Part shown: piece by piece, positions 1 to 8,986 of the stretch
Numbering within the stretch: position 1 is the first letter of the stretch
How the letters are laid out: the number at the start of each line of letters is the position of its first letter
Source: Salisapilia sapeloensis
Taxonomy: Eukaryota; Oomycota; Peronosporomycetes; Peronosporales; Salisapiliaceae
DNA length: 23,530 nt
Assembly: GCA_023334545.1 (NCBI GenBank)
Contig: JAADVB010000262.1
Span: forward strand, 1 to 23,530
Reading direction: 5' to 3'
Notes under the pieces: model-generated
What the model was told of the DNA's origin: nothing
Database searches by the model: none
Seen by the model: the letters and a program-made list of their open reading frames with translations, nothing else
Program-made: the position numbers and the translations under genes

Positions 1-1227
1 CATCGCTCCGGACTGCATGAAGCGACAGATTGCAACCACGATGCATACTCCGAATGCCACTAGCGCCGTAGAACACAAAGCCAAGACTTCTTCGTCCTCC
101 GTCCAAATCCGAAAGACGATATCGTCCGCTGCAATTGTAATCAGCAGCAAGATGAGCAACAGCGACGTAGCAATGATGGTGCCAACCCAAAAGATACGTT
201 TAGCACCTTGGGCAGAGCCTCGACCGAGATGACGAGCCATGAAGATTTGTGTACCAGTACGGAAGCCACTGACGAAGCACATGACCAAACTGAAGAGTTC
301 AAACATAACTGCCTGAGCAGCCATAATATTCGGACCCAGGATACTCACAATTGCATTGGCAAGTGTTCCGCCTACCCAATCGATAATAGCGGATGCACCC
401 ATGGGAATCGCGAGCTTCATGAACACCATGATACGTAGTGAAGTCAACTCTTTCAAATTCCAACCGTCCCAATAGTTCTCGTGATATCGTTTCCACCAGA
501 CCGTATAGCAAGTGAATAGGAAGAGTTGGAGACATGTGCTCGTGAACGTCGCAAGTGGAGAACCGATGAAGCCAAGCCCTTCCCATCCAAAGGCGCCGTA
601 AATAAAAATCTGGTTGAATCCGATGTTGAGGATGACAGTAACCACACTGGTAATCGTCGCAGGTGTGATCACGCCAAGAGAAGCAAAGTACGCTGAGACT
701 GCACCGTAGACATATTGAGGGATGATAGTAGCTGCCATGATCCGAGCGAACAAAGTACCAAAGTAGATGGTATCTTCATCATCCATCGTGATGCTAATCA
801 ATTGACCCACGGAGAAGTAGGATACAATTACAGGGATGCTTCCTACCAATGCATACATGATGCCCATCTGAAGCCAGATACCGACCAATTTATTGTTCCC
901 AGCTCCGTACGCCTGGCTGCACAACGTACTCAGTGCTGGCAGTCCATATTCGACAATTGCACCAAACAGCCCCATGTAGGCAGTTGCAATAGCTACACCG
1001 GCAAGTTGCTTGGTACCGAGATGACCTAAGAAAGCTGTATCCGTCAATGCCATTGCTTGACGAACCATTCGACGCAACGAGAGTTGCGTAGCCATGCTTG
1101 TCATTTCCTTTAATTCTTCCTTCAGAGGTGGCAATGGTGGTTCCTGAGCATTTTCATGACTCACATATTTGTGTTTAGAATCCTGGTTTGGAAGCAGTCG
1201 AGTCTTCTCTTCCTGACCTTCTGACAT
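1..1227 (-). CDS. MATE-family multidrug/toxin extrusion transporter, 3' end cut off
   Basis: An uninterrupted minus-strand frame of 409 codons runs off the left edge, so the C-terminus is missing. The protein opens with a hydrophilic tail of about 60 residues (MSEGQEEKTRLLP...), followed by MATE signatures: LTDTAFLGHLGTKQLAG, then ALSTLCSQAYGAGN, and later IPMGASAIIDWVGG in the second half. Many hydrophobic segments follow one another, as expected for a 12-helix antiporter. MATE proteins export organic cations or toxins across the plasma membrane or vacuole using H+ or Na+; the substrate cannot be told here. I chose the ATG at 1227 because a near-perfect oomycete initiator ends 9 nt upstream. 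Another in-frame ATG at 1287 lies upstream of that initiator and would lie outside the transcript. No intron is needed. It is divergent from the methyltransferase gene, with 272 nt between them. Confidence 0.9.
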   Translation of the reverse strand, partial: MSEGQEEKTRLLPNQDSKHKYVSHENAQEPPLPPLKEELKEMTSMATQLSLRRMVRQAMALTDTAFLGHLGTKQLAGVAIATAYMGLFGAIVEYGLPALSTLCSQAYGAGNNKLVGIWLQMGIMYALVGSIPVIVSYFSVGQLISITMDDEDTIYFGTLFARIMAATIIPQYVYGAVSAYFASLGVITPATITSVVTVILNIGFNQIFIYGAFGWEGLGFIGSPLATFTSTCLQLFLFTCYTVWWKRYHENYWDGWNLKELTSLRIMVFMKLAIPMGASAIIDWVGGTLANAIVSILGPNIMAAQAVMFELFSLVMCFVSGFRTGTQIFMARHLGRGSAQGAKRIFWVGTIIATSLLLILLLITIAADDIVFRIWTEDEEVLALCSTALVAFGVCIVVAICRFMQSGAM

Positions 1228-1236
1228 CTTGCGACG

Positions 1237-1250
1237 AAATTGCAGAGTGA
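1237..1250 (-). promoter_or_regulatory. Oomycete-type initiator (Inr) for the MATE gene
   Basis: Read on the minus strand this is TCACTCTGCAATTT, matching 13 of 14 positions of the oomycete core promoter consensus TCATTYYNCAWTTT. It ends 9 nt before the ATG at 1227, which implies a very short leader of roughly 14 nt. It decides between the two in-frame ATGs of the MATE gene. The match is seen in the sequence; that transcription starts here is inferred. Confidence 0.6.
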
Positions 1251-1499
1251 CCACTCGAGACGCAAGTACGTGCCCCTTGGTTTGCATCCAAATGGGTACA
1301 GAAGGCGGAAGCGATTGGTAGAAATAGAGGAGAGTGGGACTGTAATCAGAGGACTCATCACCTACAGATAATCTGGTGGCGAGGAGTCATTGGAGCTGTG
1401 GAGACCACGGTGTGCTTTTACATCCACATCCCACGTTAACGAGTCATTATTGCACCGGATATAGCATCAGACGGTGATTAGTTGACATTGCTTATTGTA

Positions 1500-2364
1500 A
1501 TGGCGAGCGAGGAAGAAATGATGGAGGTTTACCCTCAAGACAATGTTAACACACTCGAGGAGTCTGTTCGTGTTCGCGTCCATGGTCGAGACCTACAACT
1601 TTCCTTGCTTCTGGTATACCCTTGCGCTTGTATGTTGATATGAATACAGTTCTGATGGGGTGATAGCAAGAAGATGAGTTGGCACCGCTATTCTCAGGTG
1701 CTGCTTGGGCTGGGACACTTGTGTGGGACGCTGCCATCTACCTCACGCGCCATTTCCTCTTTTCTTTCCGTCATGAGCTGCAAGATACTACCAAAATGTT
1801 CCGAGTTTTGGAGCTCGGTGCTGGCATGTACGTTCTTATATTTCCTATAGAGCTTATGGCAAATCCTGAATGGTGGATAGTGGAGTGCCTGGTATGGCAG
1901 CACGAGTAGCAGGAGCTGACCACGCTATTGTTACAGAGCAACCAGATCTAGTAGAACTCATGGAGCGCAACATAGCAGCCAATGCGTCTGTGCTTCAGAC
2001 GTCCGATAATAGTAGTACTGGCATATCAGCTCGAGTATTGAGCTGGGGCGTGGAGGAGACAAATGCTTATTTGAGTCAATACGCAGATGAAAAGGTAGAT
2101 GTTATTCTGTCCTGTGACTGCGTCTACGAGCCTCTATATGGCAAGTCATGGAAGGCACTGGGTGAAACAATGGAATTATTTTGTATCGCCAACCCTCAAA
2201 CGATCGTCTTGATGGGTGTCGAAAGGCGGAATGCAGATGGAATCGATACGTTCCTGCATTTCATTGACAATCACACTCGACTACACTGGGTAAAGCTAGA
2301 GGAATCGATCGGAGGAACTGGGAGGAATGTACTAGAGATCTACGAGCTACGTCTGAACTGCTAA
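1500..2364 (+). CDS. METTL21/Methyltransf_16-type protein lysine methyltransferase
   Basis: Three exons, 1500-1613, 1667-1827 and 1881-2364, join in frame across two 53-nt GT-AG introns to give 252 residues. The SAM-binding motif I, VLELGAGIGVPG (about residues 85-96), is split by the second intron. The family's aromatic post-motif is visible as SCDCVYEPLYG (about 168-178). Upstream, the segment SGAAWAGTLVWDAAIYL resembles the W-x-A-x-x-L region before motif I in the METTL21/EEF1A-KMT group. These seven-beta-strand enzymes methylate lysines on non-histone proteins such as chaperones and elongation factors; the substrate here is unknown. The ATG at 1500 is the first in frame. The length is typical of the family. 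The LRR gene follows on the same strand, only about 50-170 nt downstream. Confidence 0.85.
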
Positions 2365-2390
2365 TGTTTAATATACTGTATCTCTTTGTT

Positions 2391-2405
2391 TCAATGCATT
2401 TCGTC
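2391..2405 (+). promoter_or_regulatory. Initiator-like element upstream of the LRR/coiled-coil gene
   Basis: TCAATGCATTTCGTC resembles the oomycete initiator, with the CATTT core followed by pyrimidines. It ends 9 nt before an ATG at 2415, the same spacing as in the MATE gene. It lies only 27 nt past the methyltransferase stop codon, so the intergenic space would hold both a 3' end and a promoter. Confidence 0.4.
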
Positions 2406-2531
2406 TTGTGCTTGATGAGCTCGACGATGCCGAAGGCGAGATCAAAGATACCTGATACTCGTAAAAAGCTTCTAAAAGGTATCCTTTAAGCTAATATGTA
2501 GATAAATCGCTCCGACGTCACTCGACGCGAC

Positions 2532-5500
2532 ATGGTCCGCTCGACTACACCGGAAGCAGAGACTAGTACAGACGATTCCACGAGCTCTGAAGGCATTGGG
2601 ACGACAGCAACGACCACAATAAGCCGTGTAAACTGTAATCTTCGTCGATTAAAAGATGTGGTGCGCACTATTTGGTGAGAGCTTTTCAAACGCAGCTTGA
2701 AGCTAATAGCGATCTTGGATCGGCGTAGATCAGCTCAGCAGGAGATGGCTTTGATATGCCATTGCTGGAGCAGTTAAACGTGCATGGGAATCGTATCGAG
2801 TCAATGGATGGATTAGAAAGCTGCGTTGGGTACAAATATCGAACTCCATGCGTATCTCGAGAAGCTCATTCGTACTTGTGACTCTGTAGACTAGTCGAAG
2901 CATGCCTTTCAAGCAACCTTATTCAGGTAGTGTATCCAGACATAGACTCAACTTGCTCCATTTTATACATATATATTATCAGGATATCAACTTCCACTCG
3001 TTGGAACCTCTGAAGCAATTGCGTATCTTGGATCTTTCGGCCAACAACCTGAAGTCCACGAGAGGCTTCCCACGCATGCCGTGTTTGCAAGAATTATCTC
3101 TCGCCTACAACGAGTACTTTTCTTTCAACGCTTTAGTATATCAATTCCTTACTGATGAATTTCTAGTCTAGCATCTTTAGATGGCTTTGATCGACCGGTC
3201 AAGTTTCCCCGATTATGCTACCTTGATATCCGCTCGAATGACATTCAAGTGATGGATGACTTGACTTCCTTACAGCATTTTAAGGTGCAGCTATTATAAT
3301 TCATCGTTCTTGTCTATTTCTCATCCAATGTCTACTAGCGCCTTCGTTGTTTGCGGTTGCAAGGGAAGAATGGGTCTAACGCCAATCCCATCTGTGATGA
3401 AGCAGACTATCCTCAGATCATTCTACAAGTATGCAATCCTAAGGTACATCGGTACTATGGATAACTGATGATATGTGCTAGTTTCTACCACAACTGAACG
3501 TTCTGGATGAGGAAGAAACGAACGTGTTGAGTCAAATGGAGGTGGCGAGTATGCCCAAGTATCATACACTTTTACGTCGAATGAAGCAGAAGCAAAACCA
3601 AGCACCACAGCCATCACCAAAGTGGGCACCTGAGAAACGTCGACTCTCTCCACCTAGTCCAACTCCATCTCCATCTCCGAATCCAAATGTAAAGAGTCCG
3701 ATTCCAAAAGTTGTGCAGCAAGAGAAAAAAACATGCAGTCCGATTAAGGTACGTATGGTTGTGAAAGAAGTCGGTTGTAATACCGAGAAGAACTTTGACA
3801 AAGAGATGAGGCAACGTGGTGAAGCTTTAAGTGAGCTTCGTCAACAGCTATCCGAGTGTACTTCTCAACGGATGGCAAGTGAAAAGCGGTCATTGGAACT
3901 AGAACGGTCTTTATATGAGAAGGAAAGAGAGTGGAACAGTCGATTGGAAGAGATACAGAAGGAATTGAAAGATTCTGTCCAGAGAGCTGTTGAAGCGGAG
4001 CGTACATCGATGGAGCTATCAAACTTACTTATTCATCAAAAGGAAATGGAGACAGAGAAGACAGAGGAGACGATTCAGACATGTGATCAGTATGTTCAAA
4101 CGACAGAGGAAAGGGAAAAGGAAATAGTAGAACAGGCTTTAAAGATGAAACAAGTACTCCACGATAAAGACCGCTCGGAGGATGAGTGGGAAAAGAGTAA
4201 GAAAGAGATGAGTACACGGATATACGAGTTAGAAACCAGCGTCAAAGACAAATGTGAGACGATTACATCGCTCGAATCGACACTAAAGACGCAGCAATCG
4301 GAGCTACAAGAGTTGAAAAAGGAGTTGGAGCTAGAGACGTTCGATAAAACTAGTATGAAGCAACAGCATGAACGATCTACATCCTTTTTACAGGAGGAAA
4401 TTGCAAGTTTCAAACACCAGATATCGGAATTAGAACGACGAAAGCAACAACTCGAGTGTCATACGAAAGAATTGGAGTGGAACATCCAGACACTTCATCA
4501 CAAGTCCCTTGAAAAGGAAGCAACAGTTGTCGAGCTAAAGTCTTCTCTGCGATATAAGCAGGATGAAATAGAAAAACTACATCAGGAACAGACAAACATT
4601 ACGAAAAGATATGAAGATTTCTACTCTCAACAACAGACCTTATGGCAGGAAAAGCTTAAAGCTGCAACCATTCAGATGGAAGCAGAGTTTCGACGAGAGT
4701 ACACAAAAGCTGCTTCCAAGTTCCAAACAGCACAACAGAAGTGTCAATCAGCTTTACGTGAAATCCATCACTTGAGAAGTATACATGAACGGAATGTAGC
4801 TAGAGAACAAGAGTTGAAGGAAAAACTCCAACGTTTCGAATCGATGACTAGTGGTGGGCATGTAGATAGTAGAGAAGCACATCGAGAGTGTCAGGAAGAG
4901 ATTGGGCGACTTCGAACGGAGAAAGAGTCACTTGAAAAGCAGCTTACGACATTCTTGTCGGACTCGCAGACCATGTCGGATTTAGAATCAGAGCTAGAGC
5001 ATGTCAAGACTGATCTGCATCAAGCAGAGGAAAGGCACCAAGACGCCATGGAACAGCAAAGTCGCCTAACAAAAGAAAAGGAAGATATGGAGGCGAGTAT
5101 CAAGGTGAAGGACGTCATGTTGGCGGATAAACAACGACAGATCGATGAGTATCGGACGAGTAAGAAGGAGATGGAGAAGGAGCATGAGGATAGAGAAAGG
5201 GAACTGTATGCACAGATCGAAGAGTTGGAAGGGACGTTGGAAGACCATACGCAGCGGACGGAAGAACTGGAAGCGTATACGGAGAAGCTGCAGCAAAAGA
5301 TTGAGAGGAAGAGGGAAGAAATTACGTCCTTGCAAGAGGACAGAGAGAGGATAGAGGAACAAGTGACACAAAAGCATGAAGCGATAGAGTATGTGGAAAG
5401 AGAGATGGAGAGACTTAAAGCTGCACTGACGGACCAGGATGAGATTTTTAAAAGCAAAATGAAGGCGAGTGCACAGGAGCATGATCAAACGCTGGAGAGA

Positions 5501-5841
5501 GTGAAGCTGGAATGCGAAGAAGAGTTACAGAGACGACAGAAGGAATGGGCAATTGTTCAAGAGCGAATGACAGAGGAAGTTGACGGGAAGCGTAGTGAAA
5601 TTAATAATTTATCGGGTGAACTCGTTCGCTTGCGAATAAAGTTGGATGAAGAAAGCAAGAAGAATGCTCAGAACGATGACGACATGCGTGTACTTCTTGC
5701 AGAGGTACGTTTGGCGTATATACTAAAAGAAGGAATGATAAGACTGACGATTAGTAGATTGACCGTGAGCGAGAACTCAAACAGCAAAGTTTACGGCAGA
5801 TCAAGTCATTATTCCATCAGCTGCAGCAAGAGTCTAGTTAG
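2532..5841 (+). CDS. Leucine-rich-repeat plus long coiled-coil protein, probably centrosomal (LRRCC1-like architecture)
   Basis: Eight exons join in frame: 2532-2674, 2734-2829, 2890-2926, 2983-3113, 3167-3284, 3339-3428, 3482-5704 and 5758-5841, with introns of 53-60 nt, giving 973 residues. Residues of about 30-220 form a run of SDS22-type leucine-rich repeats (LEQLNVHGNRIESMDGL, LRILDLSANNL, LCYLDIRSNDIQVMDDL) closed by a cap, FLPQLNVLDEEE. A Pro/Ser-rich linker follows (about 240-290), then a nearly continuous Glu/Lys/Gln-rich coiled coil from about 310 to the end. N-terminal LRRs followed by a long coil are the layout of LRRCC1/CLERC and related centriole proteins, but coils align by composition, so orthology is not proven. 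The 5' end is uncertain: the ATG at 2532 has G at -3 and +4, but an ATG exon at 2415-2478 with a promoter-like element cannot be joined in frame. The stop codon overlaps that of the convergent CEP19-like gene. Confidence 0.8.
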
Positions 5842-6515
5842 AACGAGTCGTCATCGCTTGCCTCTTCCGAGAAGTATTCCAACTCCTCAGATTCGATCTC
5901 TTCTTCCTCCTCCTCACTTCTATTCGACTCTTTCTCTACATCCTTTTCTCCCGGCTCAACTTTTGCTAATAAATCATCCGCATCATCTGCTGACTGTGGA
6001 CGCTCATCTCGCATTGTGTCTTCTCCGTCGGCTTTCTCTATCTCATCTTCATTTCCACGATTATCTTCGTTCTCCTTTGAACCCTCGTTTTGTTCCATCT
6101 CACTCATCAAAGCGTCAATCTGCTGGTCTGACTGTAAATGCTCTTGTAGCATGCCAAGTAGACGAAGTACTTGACTTTTGTTGATAATTGATGGGTTTAA
6201 GAATGCTTCGTTCTCGGCTGTTAGTCCATCCGCAACGACGTCGAGGACAGAGGATGGATTAAGATGCGGTAGTTCCATTACATGCAGCTTTCTCATTCGT
6301 GATGGAACTCCTTCTTCAACGTTGACGCCGTCTCCTCTATATACGTATAACGAGCGAGACTGCTGTTCACTGGCGTCTTGCTTGCCATCACTTGCTTCGA
6401 TGCCTTCGACGTTCTCAGCGTCCAGAGCATCAACTTCATACTCTAGTGCTATCGTTGGGATCGGAGCATATTTTAGACCAAATCGTGTTGGAAAGATAGC
6501 TTGGGTTTCCGTCAT
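5838..6515 (-). CDS. CEP19: CEP19-like centrosome/ciliary-base protein
   Basis: This is a single-exon gene of 225 residues. The N-terminus, FGLKYAPIPTIALEYE, corresponds to the conserved start of CEP19 (GIRF-x-PP-x-I-x-L-x-YE). It is followed by a K/R-x-R-K basic-hydrophobic strand (SRMRKLHVMELP), a helical region with VADGLTAENEAFLNP and QVLRLLGMLQEHL, and a very acidic tail ending in DDDSF, like the acidic ESADEF end of animal CEP19. CEP19 sits at centriole appendages and recruits CEP350/FOP and RABL2 for intraflagellar transport entry, which fits an organism with flagellated zoospores. Human CEP19 is shorter (about 165 residues); the extra length is an insert near residues 35-60 and the Glu/Asp-rich tail. 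The ATG at 6515 is the first in the frame. The assignment rests on remembered family pattern, not an alignment. Confidence 0.7.
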   Translation of the reverse strand: MTETQAIFPTRFGLKYAPIPTIALEYEVDALDAENVEGIEASDGKQDASEQQSRSLYVYRGDGVNVEEGVPSRMRKLHVMELPHLNPSSVLDVVADGLTAENEAFLNPSIINKSQVLRLLGMLQEHLQSDQQIDALMSEMEQNEGSKENEDNRGNEDEIEKADGEDTMRDERPQSADDADDLLAKVEPGEKDVEKESNRSEEEEEEIESEELEYFSEEASDDDSF

Positions 6516-6934
6516 AAGAAGATAGTGATATTGTACAACGTACTCATCCAAAGAGAGAATGGTAACATGACAACGGACGTTTTGCCTTTCAAGTCAAATT
6601 CAACGAAACGAACAGATTATCGATGATGTATAAGCTATTCTATTTATACGTGAGCAGTGTGAGTTCATCGAGAGGGCAGAGCGAGCTATGAATTGATAGA
6701 CAGCCAAGTTACCACGACCGGTCTCAGACAGATCAGATATTACCCACCAATCAGCATCCGATATTTGATGTCAAGCTATTTGTACAACAAGTCGCCAAAC
6801 GCGATTAAGACCTCTCAGGAGCGTCCTCCCTCATCCTAGTAGTCTCCACAGCCTACGTCAGCTCTCACGTTAGGGACTCAATACTTTGACATCTATCTGG
6901 CCATAGACTAGACTGATTTGAACCATAATCAATC
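6516..6934. promoter_or_regulatory. Divergent intergenic region between the CEP19-like and DRAM-like genes
   Basis: This stretch of 419 nt has no credible coding frame. On the minus strand an initiator-like string, TCATGTTACCATTCTC (rc of about 6554-6569), lies about 40 nt before the CEP19-like ATG. No clear initiator or TATA box is seen before the plus-strand ATG at 6935. It probably holds both promoters and 5' leaders. Confidence 0.4.
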
Positions 6935-7817
6935 ATGCTAGTCAGGTATTTGGGCGTTATGGCGCTCCTGATCCCAATCACCGGTATCTCTACGATGATT
7001 GCAACCATCGGGATGGCCTGTTCCCTCCATTTTACTTGTGGAGCTCACATCCCAACACTCTCCTACGCTGCGACATTTAAACCCACCATGCACGTGTTCG
7101 CTGTTGGTATGGCATCCACTGCGCTCTTCATTTTCTTCAGTGTGTCTATCTTCCATTGGTTCATTCGTCTTCGAATTTCCAGTTTGGCGCATGTGCCTGG
7201 CAATATGAAATACCACAATTTATGCGCACTTTTCTTTGGTGCAACCTCTGCTGTTGCACTCTTCACCTTAGCCGTGAACGACATGAAAAATCATCATGAT
7301 GTCCACGTTTCCAGCACTTGTATCTTTTTCGTCTGCGCTTGGATCACCATGGTCTTTGTCCAGCTCGTTCGCAGCAGAATCATGGAGAATGAAGGCCATT
7401 CTATAGACGTGGCAGGTCGACCATCTAGTGGTCGATCGCGCGAGTCCGTTCGACAAATACTGCAATCAAGTCAGCTATGGGCAAGGAGACGGCTCGTTTC
7501 GACTGCTCACGCTGTCGGCATGCTCTTCATCGGTATCGGATTGACATCCTCGTTTCTCTGTACGTTCTATATACCTCTATCACATCATGTATCTAATAAA
7601 GTACCTAGTTGGTCTTCTATTTCTATGCGTAAATGGCATGTGGCCGAATCCACTCGGCTTCACAGCTCTTCAAGAAGCTTTCTTTGAGTTCCTAGCGATC
7701 GTGTGTCAGCTTCTGTTCATGGGTACTCTGGCGTGTGAACTAAGTCTCGTGGCACGCGCAGTGGAGAAGCGAGAGTACGAAATGTTAGAACAGGTCGAAT
7801 GGAAACATTCGGCATAG
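6935..7817 (+). CDS. Six-pass membrane protein of the DRAM/Frag1 (DRAM2/TMEM150-like) type
   Basis: Two exons, 6935-7559 and 7609-7817, join across a 49-nt GT-AG intron (T|TT, Phe) into 277 residues. About six hydrophobic helices are evident: residues about 3-25, 50-72, 88-106, 122-140, 190-212 and 225-255. After the first helix comes CGAHIPTLSYAATFKPTMHVFAVGM, which here fits the family pattern of a luminal loop with IP-x-(I/L)S and a Pro before helix 2; the segment is a match in layout more than in identity. A basic cytosolic loop (about 145-185, rich in Arg and Ser) separates helices 4 and 5. Family members act in lysosomal or plasma membrane processes such as autophagy modulation or GPI-lipid remodelling; no function can be assigned here. 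It starts at the first ATG of the frame and converges on the ankyrin gene with about 100 nt between stops. Confidence 0.65.
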
Positions 7818-7918
7818 AGTTGGTTCTGTAGATACCTCTGATCTCATCGTTTCCTATCATCCACACGTCCACACGTTGAAAAGATTAGAATGCGATGAAA
7901 AAGTTATGCAATATTGTT

Positions 7919-8986
7919 TCATTCAGCTGGAGAAATAGATCTTAAAAATGCAGCAATTGACTCATGGCCGTTCCAACTAGCTCCTTGCACCGCTTTGCTC
8001 GTAAAACCTTCCGTCCGGTTCTGACAAAGCCAACGCACTACATCTTCGTGGCCATTGTGAGCAGCTCCGTCGATGGAATCCACGGTACATCCTTCCGTCC
8101 GATTCGCATGAAGCCACTGCACTGCCTTCAAGTTGCCGTACGCGGCTGCACCATCCATCGCTCGAACAGAACACCCTTCCGTTCGATTCTCTTGAAGCCA
8201 CTCGAGTGTTTCAAAGTGTCCGTACCACGCAGCTTTGGTCATAGCTTCCTTCGTACACCCTTCCGTCCGATTCTCATGTAGCCACTTGACTACATGTAGG
8301 AATCCATTGCGAGCAGCTCCATCCATGGCGTCCGTGGTGCATCCTTCCGTCCGATTCTCATGCAGCCACTGGACGACTTGGAGATGACCCCACGTGGCTG
8401 CATCGTCCATCGCACGGACGCTACATCCTTCCTTTCGATTTTCATGAAGCCACTTGACGACGTCCAGATGACCTCCGGCAGCTGCATCATTCATTGCATG
8501 CTGTGTGCATCCTTCCGCGCCGTTCATATGGAGCCACACGACAATTTCCAAATGCCCGTGACGAGCAGCACTATCCAGCGCAAAGTGGCTGATGGTGCCT
8601 TGGAGAGGTGGTCCATGCAGCCACTGGACACAGCGAACGTGCCCGTGCGTGGCAGCCATGTCAATGATGAGCGTAGAGATACCCCAGTCTGGACGATAGG
8701 CATGCAGCCACTTTAAGAGAAGTAGATCGCCTCGGACAGCAGCTGTCTCCATGGCAATTCGCCATTCCTTTCGTGATATCTGTCGTCCTCGTGCATAGAG
8801 AATGTCCAGTAGATGGACGAATCCCTTATTCACAGCATGGATGATCGACCAGGACGAAGAGTAGTCCAGGAAAGCTTCGAGCAATTGTGCAATCGGACGC
8901 GTTGCAATTACCGAGTGCTGTTCTCGTACGAGCACTTGGACCGAGGTGAGTCTCGGGCCTGGTATAGCAGTATCGAGGAACTTCAT
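7919..8986 (-). CDS. Ankyrin-repeat protein with uniform 28-residue repeats
   Basis: This single-exon gene encodes 355 residues. From about residue 70 it is a solenoid of roughly ten ankyrin-like units, each with the core G-H-L-x-V-V-x-W-L-H-E-N-R-T-E-G-C and an A-A lead-in. The period is 28 residues (84 nt), shorter than the canonical 33, and seven consecutive units are similar enough in DNA for the phase to be read by eye. The N-terminal 70 residues are unlike the repeats. Such WLHENRTEGCT-type ankyrin proteins are abundant in oomycetes; they are presumed protein-binding scaffolds, and the partner is unknown. The frame continues upstream of the ATG at 8986 to a stop without another ATG, so 8986 is the likely start unless a 5' exon was missed. 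Confidence 0.85.
   Translation of the reverse strand: MKFLDTAIPGPRLTSVQVLVREQHSVIATRPIAQLLEAFLDYSSSWSIIHAVNKGFVHLLDILYARGRQISRKEWRIAMETAAVRGDLLLLKWLHAYRPDWGISTLIIDMAATHGHVRCVQWLHGPPLQGTISHFALDSAARHGHLEIVVWLHMNGAEGCTQHAMNDAAAGGHLDVVKWLHENRKEGCSVRAMDDAATWGHLQVVQWLHENRTEGCTTDAMDGAARNGFLHVVKWLHENRTEGCTKEAMTKAAWYGHFETLEWLQENRTEGCSVRAMDGAAAYGNLKAVQWLHANRTEGCTVDSIDGAAHNGHEDVVRWLCQNRTEGFTSKAVQGASWNGHESIAAFLRSISPAE
8007..8594 (-). repeat. 84-nt tandem repeats inside the ankyrin gene
   Basis: The string CCTTCC (start of the block encoding R-T-E-G-C, read on the plus strand) recurs at 8007, 8091, 8175, 8259, 8343, 8427 and 8511, exactly 84 nt apart each time. Flanking blocks such as ATTCTCATG-AGCCACT are also shared. 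The constant spacing and high identity point to recent duplication or gene conversion between units. Confidence 0.9.

Noticed and set aside
1287-1287. Upstream in-frame ATG as the MATE start
   Set aside because: It lies upstream of the near-perfect initiator at 1237-1250 and has a poor context (T at -3).
3746-3760. GTACGT splice-donor-like string inside the large LRR/coiled-coil exon
   Set aside because: The reading frame passes through it into a sensible sequence (KVRMVVKEVGCNTE), and no matching acceptor would preserve the frame with a short intron.
5842-6184. Continuation of the large coiled-coil frame beyond 5704 to 6184
   Set aside because: After 5704 the unspliced frame becomes Ser/Pro/His-rich and is just the antisense of the CEP19-like gene; the 53-nt intron 5705-5757 restores the coiled coil and gives the stop at 5839.
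8360-8716. Long plus-strand frames opposite the ankyrin gene
   Set aside because: They are antisense shadows created by the 84-nt repeats; their sequence is low-quality and periodic.
7919-8986. 84-nt direct repeats as a CRISPR array or satellite
   Set aside because: The repeats lie wholly within an open ankyrin frame and have no separate repeat/spacer structure.
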